From: Nocardia alba NBRC 108234
Lineage (GTDB): Bacteria; Actinomycetota; Actinomycetes; Mycobacteriales; Mycobacteriaceae
NCBI RefSeq assembly: GCF_001612665.1
Contig: NZ_BDAX01000021.1
Span: 167,955-231,954, forward strand
Length of the DNA stretch: 64,000 bases
Direction: 5' to 3'
Below the pieces are notes generated by a model, which worked only from the letters and a program-made list of their open reading frames with translations, ran no database searches and was not told where the DNA came from. Position 1 is the stretch's first letter; every line of letters begins with the position of its first letter. Below, one piece after another: positions 33,222 through 42,491 of this stretch. Made by a program: the position numbers and the translations under genes.

Positions 33222-34277
33222 ATGGCAGACATCAATTTCGCCGCGCGGCTGCGCGCGGATCGTCAGACCGATATCGACGGGTTGCCGCTGCTGACCGTGC
33301 GGGTCGAGCTGGCACCAGAGGTGGCGGACTTGCCGCTGCCCGGCGGACCGGCCGGAATCGCGGGTGTGCGTGGACGTCCGCGGACGTCGTTTCGCAAGAT
33401 GGGCGTGCTGGCCGACAGTGCCGCGCGACCCACGGGTCTCGGTCCGCAGGACCGGGGCAAGTGGTGGCACCGGCTCGACGACAACGGCATGGACGTGTGG
33501 ACCGACGCGGGGTGGGTGCACTCGGTCGACGCGGTGGGACCGGCGGGTCCGGCGGCCGAGGCCAACAGCATCACGGTCACCGACACCGTCAATGAACCGG
33601 CGTTGAGCGAACCGGCGTTGGAGATTGTCGGTCGTGCCGCTGACCAGCAGCTTCGGGCCACGGTTCCCGCGGGTCTGCGTGGCCTGGCCGGTCCGCCCGG
33701 TGACTCCGGGACGATCACCGAAGCCGAGGACTACGAGACCACCAACGGGCCGAGCCACGGCGGCGTATTCGCCTATGACCGTGCCAGCCGTCGATTCCGT
33801 TCTACGCCGGCGCCGTTGGGCTCGGGGCCGTGGGGATGGTACCACGAGGACTTCCTCGGCGAAAACGTCGCCGCGACCAGCCGGGTCGACGGTGGCACCT
33901 TCACCGTCCCCGCGCAGCCGTTCCGGTGGCGACCGGTCGTGTACGGCCATATGGCCGCGTACTCGAAAACGGTCAGTCAGTCCGCCGAGTTGACGGTCCG
34001 GCTGGGTAGTGCGCAGGGCCCGATCGTCGCGACCGGCACCGCGTTCGGGATCGGCGCGCCGGGCGCCTGGATGTACGTGGCGCTGTTCCCGTGCCTGCGC
34101 GACGGCACCACCGCCAAGGCGCTCTCGCCGAGCTCCGACTTCGCGACAGTCCCGGCTGGTCAGCCGGGACACCTCGTGGTGTCGGTCGAGCGGATCGGGA
34201 CCGGGCCCGACTCCGACCAGATCGGGTTCACCCCGGTAGGAGCCTCGCTCGTCGCCTTCGCCGAGCCTACGGAATGA
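33222..34277 (+). CDS. Tail fibre-like minor tail protein B1
   Basis: A 351-residue protein with AAAGGAGAG before the ATG. The N-terminal 60 residues (FAARLRADRQTDIDGLPLLT) probably bind the tip; short Gly-Pro-x runs (GPAGPAAEAN, GLRGLAGPPGDSG) resemble collagen-like linkers; the C-terminal beta-rich domain contains FRWRPVVYGHMAAYS. WHRLDDNGMDVWTDAGW corresponds to the W-x-G-T-x-x-D segments of the next two genes, so the three form a related series of fibre proteins. Confidence 0.55.
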   Translation: MADINFAARLRADRQTDIDGLPLLTVRVELAPEVADLPLPGGPAGIAGVRGRPRTSFRKMGVLADSAARPTGLGPQDRGKWWHRLDDNGMDVWTDAGWVHSVDAVGPAGPAAEANSITVTDTVNEPALSEPALEIVGRAADQQLRATVPAGLRGLAGPPGDSGTITEAEDYETTNGPSHGGVFAYDRASRRFRSTPAPLGSGPWGWYHEDFLGENVAATSRVDGGTFTVPAQPFRWRPVVYGHMAAYSKTVSQSAELTVRLGSAQGPIVATGTAFGIGAPGAWMYVALFPCLRDGTTAKALSPSSDFATVPAGQPGHLVVSVERIGTGPDSDQIGFTPVGASLVAFAEPTE

Positions 34278-34283
34278 GATGAA

Positions 34284-35357
34284 ATGAACTCGGTAGGAAA
34301 CTATTTCGACGCAACACTGATCCGGGGATTGGACGAGGGACTCGGTACGCCCGGACTCGTGCAGGCTCTGCACGGCACACCACGTGACGGCAGCCTGGAA
34401 CTGACGACCGGCGCGACCGGACCGCAGGGTCCCGAAGGTGAGCCCGCGCGTCCGTTTCGCTGGGAAGGCGATATCGCCGACCATGCCGCCTTGAGCGCCC
34501 TCACCGCGAAATTGGGCAGCGCCCACGCAGGCAAAGCCTGGCGTGTCGTTTCATCCGGCGCACTCGCGTACTGGAACGGCACCGGCATGGACACCTTCAC
34601 CGATGCCTTCGGCGCACTGGGGTCCGATGGTGAGTCTTGTTCGGTCACGATCGGAAGCGTCACCACCGGCACCGCGAACTCCGACCTCCAGGTGACAGTC
34701 AGCGGCACCGCGCCGAACCTCGTACTGGATATCGTCGTGCCCCGCGGCGTCAAAGGGCTCGAGGGGCCGGTCGGCCCCCCGGGTCCCATTCGTCAGGCCG
34801 CGGACTACGCCGACGGTTCGCACTCCGACAAGGCGGTGCCCGTCTGGAACGCGACAACGAACAAATGGTCGGGACGACCCTATCCAGGCCTGCGGGGGCC
34901 ATGGACCATTCGCGAGGATCGAGCGTGGGACGGTGGCCCCGGGTTCGCGCCGTCACAGTTCACGGTCACGGCCACGACGATGGTGATCGCAACGCTGCAG
35001 GTCCCCGCGCAAGACACCGCGTGGCTTCCGATGATCACCGGTGGTGTGGTTGTCCGCCCGCACGGAACTGCCAGCGAATTCGGCACCCGCGTCGACGCCG
35101 CCGTTCATATCGGCTCGGCGACGGGGCAGACCGTCGCGCTCGGCACCGGGTACACCACCGGCCTGCAGACGAGAGCGCGGTTTCAGCCGCACTTCGGCGC
35201 GCGCAACATCACCCCGGCGAGCACAGTGGGTGTCATTCCAGCAGGTCAGGCGACGACGCTCGTCGTGGTCCTGCATCGCGCCGGTTCGGCGAATTTCGAG
35301 TATCAGATGGCCGGCGCGGAAATCGTGTGCACGGCCCGACCCGTGGGGGTGCTGTGA
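34284..35357 (+). CDS. Tail fibre-like minor tail protein B2
   Basis: A 357-residue protein, ATG seven bases after the previous stop. RPFRWEGDIADHAALSALTA, KAWRVVSSGALAYWNGTGMD and RPYPGLRGPWTIREDRAWDG recur in the next protein (WQGDIADVAALSALG, KAWRVVSENAIYYWTGTEF, RLRGPWTIGNNQ). A Gly-Pro-rich collar (GLEGPVGPPGPIRQAADYAD) joins the base to a C-terminal beta domain. These are alternative or hetero-oligomeric adhesins, made by duplication. Confidence 0.55.
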   Translation: MNSVGNYFDATLIRGLDEGLGTPGLVQALHGTPRDGSLELTTGATGPQGPEGEPARPFRWEGDIADHAALSALTAKLGSAHAGKAWRVVSSGALAYWNGTGMDTFTDAFGALGSDGESCSVTIGSVTTGTANSDLQVTVSGTAPNLVLDIVVPRGVKGLEGPVGPPGPIRQAADYADGSHSDKAVPVWNATTNKWSGRPYPGLRGPWTIREDRAWDGGPGFAPSQFTVTATTMVIATLQVPAQDTAWLPMITGGVVVRPHGTASEFGTRVDAAVHIGSATGQTVALGTGYTTGLQTRARFQPHFGARNITPASTVGVIPAGQATTLVVVLHRAGSANFEYQMAGAEIVCTARPVGVL

Positions 35358-36394
35358 ACGACGACGAGGCGACAACCGTCTTCGACCAGGGTGTCACGAT
35401 CACCATGCGTGGAGTGGCCGACTCGGTCGGTCTGCCCTATACCGTGAATCCGGTCGAGATCGTCGACCGGGAAGTCCTGATCGAACTGCGCGAAGGTCCG
35501 GCCGGTGTCGCGGGCACAGAAGGCGCCGCGGCGTGGCCTTGGGCCTGGCAGGGGGACATCGCCGATGTCGCCGCGCTGTCAGCACTGGGGCTGACCACTG
35601 CCGATGCGCGCAAGGCCTGGCGTGTGGTGTCGGAGAACGCGATCTACTACTGGACCGGCACCGAGTTCATCGCCTTCGACGATGCTTTTCGGCAGCCGGG
35701 GCGCCGGGGCCCGGTGAACGTGCTCACCGGTGTCGGACTGGCGGGCGCGGTCGGATCGGCTGCCTCGGCCCGAATTCTCGGGACGGCACCGAACCAGCAG
35801 TTGGAGATCACTTTTCCCCGTGGTGAGCAGGGTGCGCCGGGCGCCCCTGGCACCGCGGGACGAATCGCCGATGCTTCCGACGTCCTGGTCACCGAAGAGA
35901 ATCCGCTCGGCCAGGGCTATGTGCTCGGATTCGACAGCGCCACCGCGAAGTTCCGGCCGATTCCCTCGCCTCGCCTGCGCGGCCCATGGACGATCGGCAA
36001 CAACCAGTTCCTCAGCGCGCAGAATCTCAAGGAAGACTCGAAGGTACTGGCAGCCATCACGATTCCGGCGCAGCCGACCCCGTGGCGGCCCTGGGTCGAG
36101 GGTGCGGTCGGGCTTTCCTCCGCGGCGCCGACCCGGTGCGATGCGACGGTTCGTATCGGTGCGCCGGACGGCGAAGTGGTCGCCCGGGGCTGGGGTCACT
36201 GGGAAACGCGATCAGGGCACGTGCTGATTTCTCCAGGATTCGACTTCCCGGTCGAGCCGGGAGCTCAGACCGGAATCGTGCCTGCCAATCAAACCGCCAC
36301 CCTCTACGTGGTCGCGACTCGCGCCGCGGGCAGCGGCACGTACTCGGTCTACGGCAACTTCTCCCACCTCCAGGTTCGTGCGCTGCCCGTCTGA
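35354..36394 (+). CDS. Tail fibre-like minor tail protein B3
   Basis: A 346-residue protein; its GTG overlaps the stop of the preceding gene. It shares the base, the WRVVSENAIYYWTGTEF motif, the Gly-Pro collar (GEQGAPGAPGTAGRI) and the RLRGPWTI segment with B2, but the C-terminal about 120 residues have diverged (TPWRPWVEGAVGLSS, then VIAPDGEVVARGW-like strands). Divergence confined to the tip is what is expected for receptor-binding ends. Confidence 0.55.
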   Translation: MNDDEATTVFDQGVTITMRGVADSVGLPYTVNPVEIVDREVLIELREGPAGVAGTEGAAAWPWAWQGDIADVAALSALGLTTADARKAWRVVSENAIYYWTGTEFIAFDDAFRQPGRRGPVNVLTGVGLAGAVGSAASARILGTAPNQQLEITFPRGEQGAPGAPGTAGRIADASDVLVTEENPLGQGYVLGFDSATAKFRPIPSPRLRGPWTIGNNQFLSAQNLKEDSKVLAAITIPAQPTPWRPWVEGAVGLSSAAPTRCDATVRIGAPDGEVVARGWGHWETRSGHVLISPGFDFPVEPGAQTGIVPANQTATLYVVATRAAGSGTYSVYGNFSHLQVRALPV

Positions 36395-36435
36395 TGCGGC
36401 GCACCCTCGCACACTATCTCGAAAGGTATTGAGCC

Positions 36436-37718
36436 ATGGCTGATCTGCCTCCGCTCGAGTACGGCAAGGTCGTCGGGCGATTTCTCGCTAACGTTATCGA
36501 CGGCCCCGACCTCGGCGATTTGCCCGAGTTCCCGCCCATGAGCGGCACCATCACCTTCATCGCCGACGCGCCGAAGATCCTCGTTCGCAACGCGCAGCCG
36601 GCGCCGGCGACCTATGTCCAGCTTCCGCAGCACTATGAGTGCCAACTCGACGAGTTCGGCTATCTGACCTGGCGCGGAAAGCGCGGAGTGCGCCTGGTCG
36701 CACCAGGGCCCGCGACCAATCCGTCCGAATGGACTTGGCGCGTTTCGTTCGATCTGTCCTACGACGGCGAGCGAATTCCATTGGAACCGTTCAGTTTCCA
36801 GGTTCCCAAATATGTCTCCGGACCGAACCCGGAAAGCCCCGATACTGGGTCTACGGGCCTGGTCGACCTGACTCTCGTGGCTCCCGTGCCCGCTTCGTCG
36901 GGCAACGCCGTCGTCATCGGACCGGCGGGTCACGGCATCCAGATCGACGGACAGGCTGAAACCTATCCGCAACTGCCTGCCACGCCGCCGGACGGTAGCC
37001 AGTACATCGTCAAATCCGATGGGCTGCTGTACATCTATCGGACAGTCGGTGGTTGGACACCGAACGGCCAAGGCATTGTCGTGCGCGGGCCGGCGGGTAC
37101 CACGCTGTGGAGTGGGATCTCGGGTAAGCCCGTCACGTTTGCGCCGGCTATCGGTGATACCGCCACGACCGCGGTCGCCGGCGATGACCCGCGGCTGACG
37201 AACCCTCGAACACCGACGCCACACACCCATCCGATCGGTCAGCTGACCGGAACGAGTCCGCTGGGCAGCGCCCTGCTCACCGCCGCGGATGACGCGGCCG
37301 TTCGCAGCGCGATCCATGCCGTGGCCGACTCGGACCCGCGGTTGACGAATGCGCGTACTCCTACCTCGGCCGGACAGGCGTATGACATCGCCATCAAGTC
37401 ACACGGGGGTATCCGGGCTGTCGGTGCGGGAACAATTGTGCCGGAGGGGATTCGGATCGAGCGGGCGCTGACGGTGTCGAAGGTGACCTACCGTGGCGAG
37501 ACGGCGGGTACCGGCAATCTGGTCGTCGAACTGCGCAAGAACGGTGTGGTTGTCGCGGGGACCTCGGCGACTATCGGTGCGGCCAATCACGCACTCGACA
37601 CCAGTCTGACCGGCGCGTGGACCTTCGCTGCCGGTGATCGGATCACGGTGCAGATCACTACTGTCGACAGTCCGGCGGGGCGTGGTCTGCAAACGAGTCT
37701 GGCAGGGGTGACCGTCTG

Positions 37719-37719
<1 letters not shown>
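36436..37719 (+). CDS. Tail fibre protein with repeat motif and beta tip
   Basis: A 427-residue protein. The first 130 residues form a globular base (ADLPPLEYGKVVGRFLANVI). The centre has HTHPIGQLTGT preceded by DDPRLTNPRTPTP, and DSDPRLTNARTPTSAGQAYD; D-x-R-L-(S/T)-(D/N)-x-R-x-P is a repeat well known from phage tail fibres. The C-terminal 110 residues (LTVSKVTYRGETAGTGNLVV) form a beta domain similar in pattern to the small protein at 10524. It is probably the main receptor-binding fibre of module B. Confidence 0.65.
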
Positions 37720-37966
<247 letters not shown>

Positions 37967-37967
<1 letters not shown>

Positions 37968-38404
37968 TGCCCCATATCTTTGTTGGCGGGGACTCGTTCA
38001 GTCCGTCTGCGATGACGAAGAACGGCAACGTGGTGACGGGTGCACCCAACGTGTGGACCGTGGTCGGCGGATGGACCGCTGACACCGTCGGTTATCCGGG
38101 CTCTGTGGTTTCCGGCAATGGGCTACAGGCGCAGGGTGGTGCAGCAGCTGCGCCGTTGATTGCCAATGTCGTGTTCTCAGGCGCTGGAATGGTCGGTACT
38201 TTCCAGGCCAGGTTGCTGGTCGGCACCACAGTCGTCGCGACGAGCGCCGCCATTTCGGGGATGAGCGGCACATTGGTGGTGAACACGACGGCGCCGATCG
38301 CCGCGGGCGAAGTGGTGACCATCGAATTGACGCACACCGTGAGTTCGTCCCTGTGGTACGCCACGATTACCGGTGGTGCTGTCACCTTTCTACGAATCGG
38401 CTGA
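37967..38404 (+). CDS. Free-standing fibre tip domain protein
   Basis: A 145-residue Val/Thr/Ala-rich protein starting one base before the previous stop ends. PNVWTVVGGWTADTVGYPGS and ANVVFSGAGMVGTFQARLLV match the C-terminal domain of the module A fibre ending at 18035 (TVAGWAADTGTYPGS, ASIVFTAAGAANANVTLRL). It is therefore the tip of that fibre encoded as a separate protein. It is the last tail gene. Confidence 0.55.
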
Positions 38405-38567
38405 CACTGCGGTGGTAGATGTTTCGAGAACCACGCGCGATGCACATCGGCCCACACTCGGCACTGAGTGTCCAGTCCGGTAGCGGCTACCCGCCGAACC
38501 GGCTCTGACAGAACGGCTTCTGGACAGTTTCTCGACGGAACTGGCACGCACTGGAAACCCCAGTGCT

Positions 38568-38603
38568 CGGCCCGCGCCCCTGAACAGGGGTGCGGGCCGT
38601 TTT
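38568..38603 (+). terminator. Terminator closing the tail block
   Basis: CGGCCCGC and CCCCTG pair with CAGGGG and GCGGGCCG around a two-base tip, followed by TTTTG. It lies 165 bases after the last tail gene. The rest of the 430-base gap to 38841 holds only a weak 34-codon frame. Confidence 0.75.
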
Positions 38604-38731
38604 GTCGTTTCTAAGGTCGATGTCGGCGGTCGCCGGACCCCCAATGAGTACCGTCGACGTTTTCGTATCGGGTGACTCACTATGATTTCGGTCGGAACGT
38701 TGGTCATGATCTGAGTAACAAGGGGCTTCGC

Positions 38732-38836
38732 ATGGGTACAGGTATTGCCGAGGAATGGCCGACGGGATCGGCGACCACGACGCTCTGGGTGCTGACATCG
38801 CTCATGCGGCTGTTGGCGAGCGGATCGGCGGCCTGA
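38732..38836 (+). CDS. Possible small protein (34 residues)
   Basis: ATG preceded by AAGGGG at good spacing; the product is GTGIAEEWPTGSATTTLWVL, then TSLMRLLASGSAA, with a short hydrophobic stretch. It converges on the toxin gene of the following toxin-antitoxin pair. I can offer no function, and it may not be expressed. Confidence 0.25.
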   Translation: MGTGIAEEWPTGSATTTLWVLTSLMRLLASGSAA

Positions 38837-38841
38837 CCAGG

Positions 38842-39009
38842 TCACCGATAGTTCTTGCCGCTGTCCGTCTCGTTCGGGTGGCCGAGCGTGACGACCACCA
38901 GGTACACGGTCCCGCCGCCCGATGAGTCACGCTCGACCGCATACCAAATGCGGCCACCGTCGGTGATCTTGTACTGCCATCGTTCGAACGTTTTGCCGCC
39001 GATGGTCAC
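38842..39009 (-). CDS. Toxin-like partner of Phd-type antitoxin (short form)
   Basis: 55 residues from the first in-frame GTG; the frame is open upstream to beyond 39080 and overlaps the antitoxin end, but contains no ATG, GTG or TTG before 39009. The sequence KTFERWQYKITDGGRIWYAV, then ERDSSGGGTVYLVVVTLGHP resembles the small second genes that follow Phd-like antitoxins in mycobacteria and Nocardia, RelE-like in general shape. An alternative start codon (such as CTG) or a frameshift near the overlap would give a longer product. It is probably cotranscribed with the antitoxin gene. Confidence 0.45.
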   Translation of the reverse strand: MTIGGKTFERWQYKITDGGRIWYAVERDSSGGGTVYLVVVTLGHPNETDSGKNYR

Positions 39010-39064
39010 GGTGCTGACTATTTCAGCGGGCGCGGGACAGCACGGTCCTTGGACAAGCCGCCCC

Positions 39065-39514
39065 CTACGGCCGATCGACGACAGGACTGTCGTCGTCGAT
39101 CCAGGTCAGGTCCCCGTCGTCGGCTCGGGAAAGGCCGGCGGCGTATGCCTCGGCGGTGCCCTGCCAGCTCTGAACGCATTCGAGCAGGCGGGTGTACTCG
39201 CCCAATTCCGCTGCGCTCCAGATCAACTCGGATACCTCGGCGACGAACTCGGCTCGTCCGGTCGGGCTCAGCGCGTCGACCCAGGCGAACGTATCTGTTA
39301 CTGCCTCGGTGATATCGCCCTGTCGACGAACTGCTGCGCGCATCAGCCGACTGGCCAGGGCGATGCCCGCGTCTTGGCGGTCGAGATGGCCCGCCCGCAT
39401 GAGGATCAGGTCCTCCGCGTCGCGGCGGGTGATCCGGACGATGCCGTCACCGGCTTTCTCCACTACCTCTTTCGGGTGACGGAGTAGCTCGGTAAAGGTC
39501 GCGGTAGTGCTCAT
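39065..39514 (-). CDS. Phd/prevent-host-death-like antitoxin
   Basis: A 149-residue protein. TATFTELLRHPKEVVEKAGD, then GIVRITRRDAEDLILMRAGH is the Phd/YefM-type DNA-binding N-terminus; the C-terminal half (ITEAVTDTFAWVDALSPTGR) is an extended helical domain seen in actinobacterial members of this group. A perfect inverted repeat lies just upstream and is the expected autoregulatory operator. The second gene of the pair overlaps or follows its 3' end. Confidence 0.65.
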   Translation of the reverse strand: MSTTATFTELLRHPKEVVEKAGDGIVRITRRDAEDLILMRAGHLDRQDAGIALASRLMRAAVRRQGDITEAVTDTFAWVDALSPTGRAEFVAEVSELIWSAAELGEYTRLLECVQSWQGTAEAYAAGLSRADDGDLTWIDDDSPVVDRP

Positions 39515-39531
39515 AAACCCAGGCTACACCT

Positions 39532-39553
39532 ATATCTGATGTTTATCAGATAT
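39532..39553 (-). promoter_or_regulatory. Operator palindrome of the toxin-antitoxin pair
   Basis: ATATCTGAT and ATCAGATAT form a perfect nine-base inverted repeat separated by GTTT, 18 bases upstream of the antitoxin ATG. Such palindromes are bound by Phd-type antitoxins, giving negative autoregulation. Confidence 0.65.
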
Positions 39554-39565
39554 CTTTACCGCGCT

Positions 39566-40279
39566 TCATCGCACCGGGATCAGGCGGTATAGCCACCATG
39601 GCCGGTTGGGGAAGGCTGGGTCGTAGATGCGCAGCATCATGCGGCGTTCCAGGCCGGTGCTGCGTTCGCGGAGGCGGAGGTGGCGGCGGGCGATGTCTTG
39701 GGGGCGGACCTCGCTGGTCCAGATGGGATCCCAGTCGGGGGACTGGCCGCACGAGTCGGTGATGGCGGTGACCCGGGGGGTGGGGGCGAGAGGGGAGAGC
39801 ATGCGGAAGGCGTGGACCAGGAGTTGGGCTTCGGTGGTCCAGTCGAGGTAGACCTTTTTCGCCGCGGGGTTGAGGAACATCCACTCGAGCATGTTCACGC
39901 CGGCGCCGAGGCCGGGGAACAGGCGCTGGTAGTCGGAGTTCGCCGCGAGCATGTCCATGGTGGGGAAGCGGGCGAGGCAGGCGGGGTGGGTGAGACTGGA
40001 CAGGTCGGCGAGGTCTTCGGCCGACGGGGTGCTGGGGGCGGAGCCGGGCTCGACGGCGGGCAGGCCGCGGACCAGGATGTGCTTGCGATACCACAGCGGC
40101 ACGTCGAGGCTGTCGAAAAGGCGTTGCAACATCGCGGGATTCGGGACGAGGGCCCCGGATTCGATCTGGCTGATCAGAAGTGGCGCGAGCTGTGTCCGGG
40201 TGGCGAGCTCGGCTCGCGCGAGCCCCGCGGCCAGCCGCCGTTCGCGCAAATACACACTGAGCGCGGTGCTTTCAGCCAT
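39566..40279 (-). CDS. XRE-family regulator with MmyB-like ligand-binding domain
   Basis: A 237-residue protein. Residues 6-60 are a helix-turn-helix (LRERRLAAGLARAELATRTQ, then LAPLLISQIESGALVPNPAM). The C-terminal part has HPACLARFPTMDMLAANSDY, NMLEWMFLNPAAKKVYLDW and DPIWTSEVRPQDI, the pattern of the MmyB-like PAS-type ligand-binding domain that binds fatty acids in some members. Such regulators usually control an adjacent divergent gene. Here the only divergent gene is the 19-codon frame at 40432. Confidence 0.8.
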   Translation of the reverse strand: MAESTALSVYLRERRLAAGLARAELATRTQLAPLLISQIESGALVPNPAMLQRLFDSLDVPLWYRKHILVRGLPAVEPGSAPSTPSAEDLADLSSLTHPACLARFPTMDMLAANSDYQRLFPGLGAGVNMLEWMFLNPAAKKVYLDWTTEAQLLVHAFRMLSPLAPTPRVTAITDSCGQSPDWDPIWTSEVRPQDIARRHLRLRERSTGLERRMMLRIYDPAFPNRPWWLYRLIPVR

Positions 40280-40431
40280 CTCAACCCCCCGAGCCTCACC
40301 CCGACCGACGGTAATTCCAGGGTACTCGCGCGGCGTGGCCGGAACCCGAAAACCAAGCCTTCAAGCAGTGGATCCCTGTTCGTAACCAGTCTGTGTTAGT
40401 AATGGCCGACCCACTTCGAAGGAGATTTTTC

Positions 40432-40491
40432 ATGGATGGCCTGCTCTACTTCCTCCAGACGCTCACGGCGCTCACCAGCGGCTCCGCCTAG
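40432..40491 (+). CDS. Putative 19-residue hydrophobic peptide
   Basis: The frame encodes MDGLLYFLQTLTALTSGSA. It has a strong GAAGGAG eight bases before ATG and a perfect hairpin terminator 30 bases after its stop, and it is divergent from an MmyB-type regulator gene. The peptide is amphipathic to hydrophobic with no cysteines. Signals on both sides argue for real translation. It might be a leader peptide, a membrane-active peptide or a secreted signal; nothing in the sequence decides. Confidence 0.5.
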   Translation: MDGLLYFLQTLTALTSGSA

Positions 40492-40521
40492 GATCGCGAG
40501 ACGCCTTCCCGCGTGGAAGAC

Positions 40522-40557
40522 AAAACGGGCCGGAGCTGAATGCTCCGGCCCGTTTTT
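40522..40557 (+). terminator. Bidirectional terminator between peptide gene and fadE5
   Basis: AAAACGGGCCGGAGC pairs with its complement around TGAAT, flanked by A-run on the left and T-run on the right, so it can serve both converging transcripts. Confidence 0.85.
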
Positions 40558-40579
40558 GCGTGGATCAGGTGGTGAAACC

Positions 40580-42415
40580 TCAGAAGGCGGCTTCGTCCAG
40601 GTCCATGATGTCGTTGTCCAGGTTGGCCAGGATCGCGCGGGTGGCGGTCAGCTCGGGCAGGACGTTGCGGGCGAAGAACTGCGCGGAGGCGACCTTGCCG
40701 GTGTAGAAGGCGACGTCGGCGCCGGTGGCACCGTTGTCCAGCGCGGTCAGCGCGATCTCGGCCTGGTTCAGCAGCATCCAGCCGATGAACAGGTCGCCGA
40801 CGGCCATCAGGAAGCGCACCGAACCGAGGCCGACCTTGTACAGCTCGGTCGGCTGCTCCTGGGCACCCATCAGGTGACCGGTCAGGGTGGCGGCCATGGT
40901 CTGCACATCCTCGAGCGCGGTGGCGAGCAGCTTGCGCTCGCCCTTGAGGCGCTCGTTGGCGGAGTCGGACTCCAGGAACTTCTGGATCTGGCCCGCCACG
41001 TGGGCCAAGGCCACACCGCGGTCACGCGCGATCTTGCGGAAGAAGAAGTCCTGCGCCTGGATGGCGGTGGTGCCCTCGTAGAGGGAGTCGATCTTCGCGT
41101 CGCGGATGTACTGCTCGATCGGGTAGTCCTGCAGGAAGCCCGAGCCTCCGAAGGTCTGCAGCGAATCGGTCAGGTACTGGTAGGCGCGCTCGGAGCCGAC
41201 ACCCTTGACGATCGGGAGCAGCAGGTCGTTCACGCGGAACGCGACGTCGGAGTCGGCACCCGAGACGACCTCGGCGATTTCCGGGTTCTGGTGCGCGGCG
41301 GTGTAGAGGTAGACCGCGCGCAGGCCCTCGGCGTACGCCTTCTGGGTGGCCAGCGAACGACGGACGTCCGGGTGGTGGGTGATGGTCACGCGGGGCGCGG
41401 CCTTGTCGGTCATCTGGGTCAGGTCGGCACCCTGGACGCGGGTCTTGGCGTACTCCAGCGCGTTGAGGTAACCGGTCGACAGGGTCGCGATGGCCTTGGT
41501 GCCGACCATCATGCGCGCGTTCTCGATGACGTCGAACATCTGCGCGATGCCGTTGTGCACCTCGCCGACCAGCCAGCCCTTGGCGGGCACGCCGTGGCCG
41601 CCGAAGGTGACCTCACAGGTGGCCGAGGCCTTGATGCCCATCTTGTGCTCGACGTTGGTGACGAACACACCGTTGCGGTCGCCGAGGGTCTCGGTCTCGA
41701 AGTCGAAGTGGGTCTTCGGGACGTAGAACAGCGACAGACCCTTGGTGCCGGGGCCCGCGCCCTCGGGGCGGGCGAGCACCAGGTGGACGATGTTCTCGAA
41801 CAGGTCGTCGGCGTCAGCGGAGGTGATGAAGCGCTTGACACCCTCGATGTGCCAGGAGCCGTCTTCCTGCTTGACCGCCTTGGCGCGGCCCGCGCCTACG
41901 TCGGAACCGGCGTCGGGCTCGGTGAGCACCATGGTGCAGCCCCAGTTGCGGTCGGCCATGACCTGGGCCCACTTCTTCTGCTCATCGGTGCCGTTGTTGT
42001 AGAGCACCTGGCTGAAGGGGGCGCCGGCGGCGTACATCTGGACGGGCGGGTTGGCGCCGAGCACCATCTCCGACAGGGCCCACGCGACGGCGGAGGGAGC
42101 GTTGAGGCCGCCCAGCTCCTCGCGGATGCCGACCTTGGCCCACTCGCCGTCTTCGAGCGCCTTGTAGGACTTCTTGAACGACTCGGGCAGGGTGACGGTG
42201 TGGGTGTTCGGGTCGAACACCGGCGGGTTGCGGTCGGCGTCGGCGAACGACTCGGCCAGCGGACCCTCGGCCAGGCGGCGGACCTCGGTGAGCATTTCCT
42301 TGACGGTGTCGGTGTCCAGGTCGCCGAAGGCGCCTGCGTCGAGGACCTTGTCGATGCCGAGGACCTCGAAGAGGTTGAACTCGAGGTCGCGAACGTTTGC
42401 CTTGTAGTGGCCCAT
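40580..42415 (-). CDS. fadE5: Acyl-CoA dehydrogenase FadE5
   Basis: A 611-residue FAD enzyme, exactly the length of M. tuberculosis FadE5 (Rv0244c). It starts GHYKANVRDLEFNLFEVLGI, shows the flavin/substrate segment TMVLTEPDAGSDVGAGRAKA, GDRNGVFVTNVEHKMGIKAS, and the catalytic-glutamate region SLYEGTTAIQAQDFF. FadE5 catalyses the first alpha-beta dehydrogenation of acyl-CoA in beta-oxidation, with broad chain length. Two copies of a 14-base palindrome lie 77-117 bases upstream of the start and probably bind a lipid-responsive repressor. The gene stands alone and converges on the small peptide unit. Confidence 0.95.
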   Translation of the reverse strand: MGHYKANVRDLEFNLFEVLGIDKVLDAGAFGDLDTDTVKEMLTEVRRLAEGPLAESFADADRNPPVFDPNTHTVTLPESFKKSYKALEDGEWAKVGIREELGGLNAPSAVAWALSEMVLGANPPVQMYAAGAPFSQVLYNNGTDEQKKWAQVMADRNWGCTMVLTEPDAGSDVGAGRAKAVKQEDGSWHIEGVKRFITSADADDLFENIVHLVLARPEGAGPGTKGLSLFYVPKTHFDFETETLGDRNGVFVTNVEHKMGIKASATCEVTFGGHGVPAKGWLVGEVHNGIAQMFDVIENARMMVGTKAIATLSTGYLNALEYAKTRVQGADLTQMTDKAAPRVTITHHPDVRRSLATQKAYAEGLRAVYLYTAAHQNPEIAEVVSGADSDVAFRVNDLLLPIVKGVGSERAYQYLTDSLQTFGGSGFLQDYPIEQYIRDAKIDSLYEGTTAIQAQDFFFRKIARDRGVALAHVAGQIQKFLESDSANERLKGERKLLATALEDVQTMAATLTGHLMGAQEQPTELYKVGLGSVRFLMAVGDLFIGWMLLNQAEIALTALDNGATGADVAFYTGKVASAQFFARNVLPELTATRAILANLDNDIMDLDEAAF

Positions 42416-42491
42416 GTGAGTACTCACTCTCCATTGAGTTCTGGTGCGGTCGGTGGTGTGCCGTTCCCGCCCGTCGCCGGTTTTCCGCATG

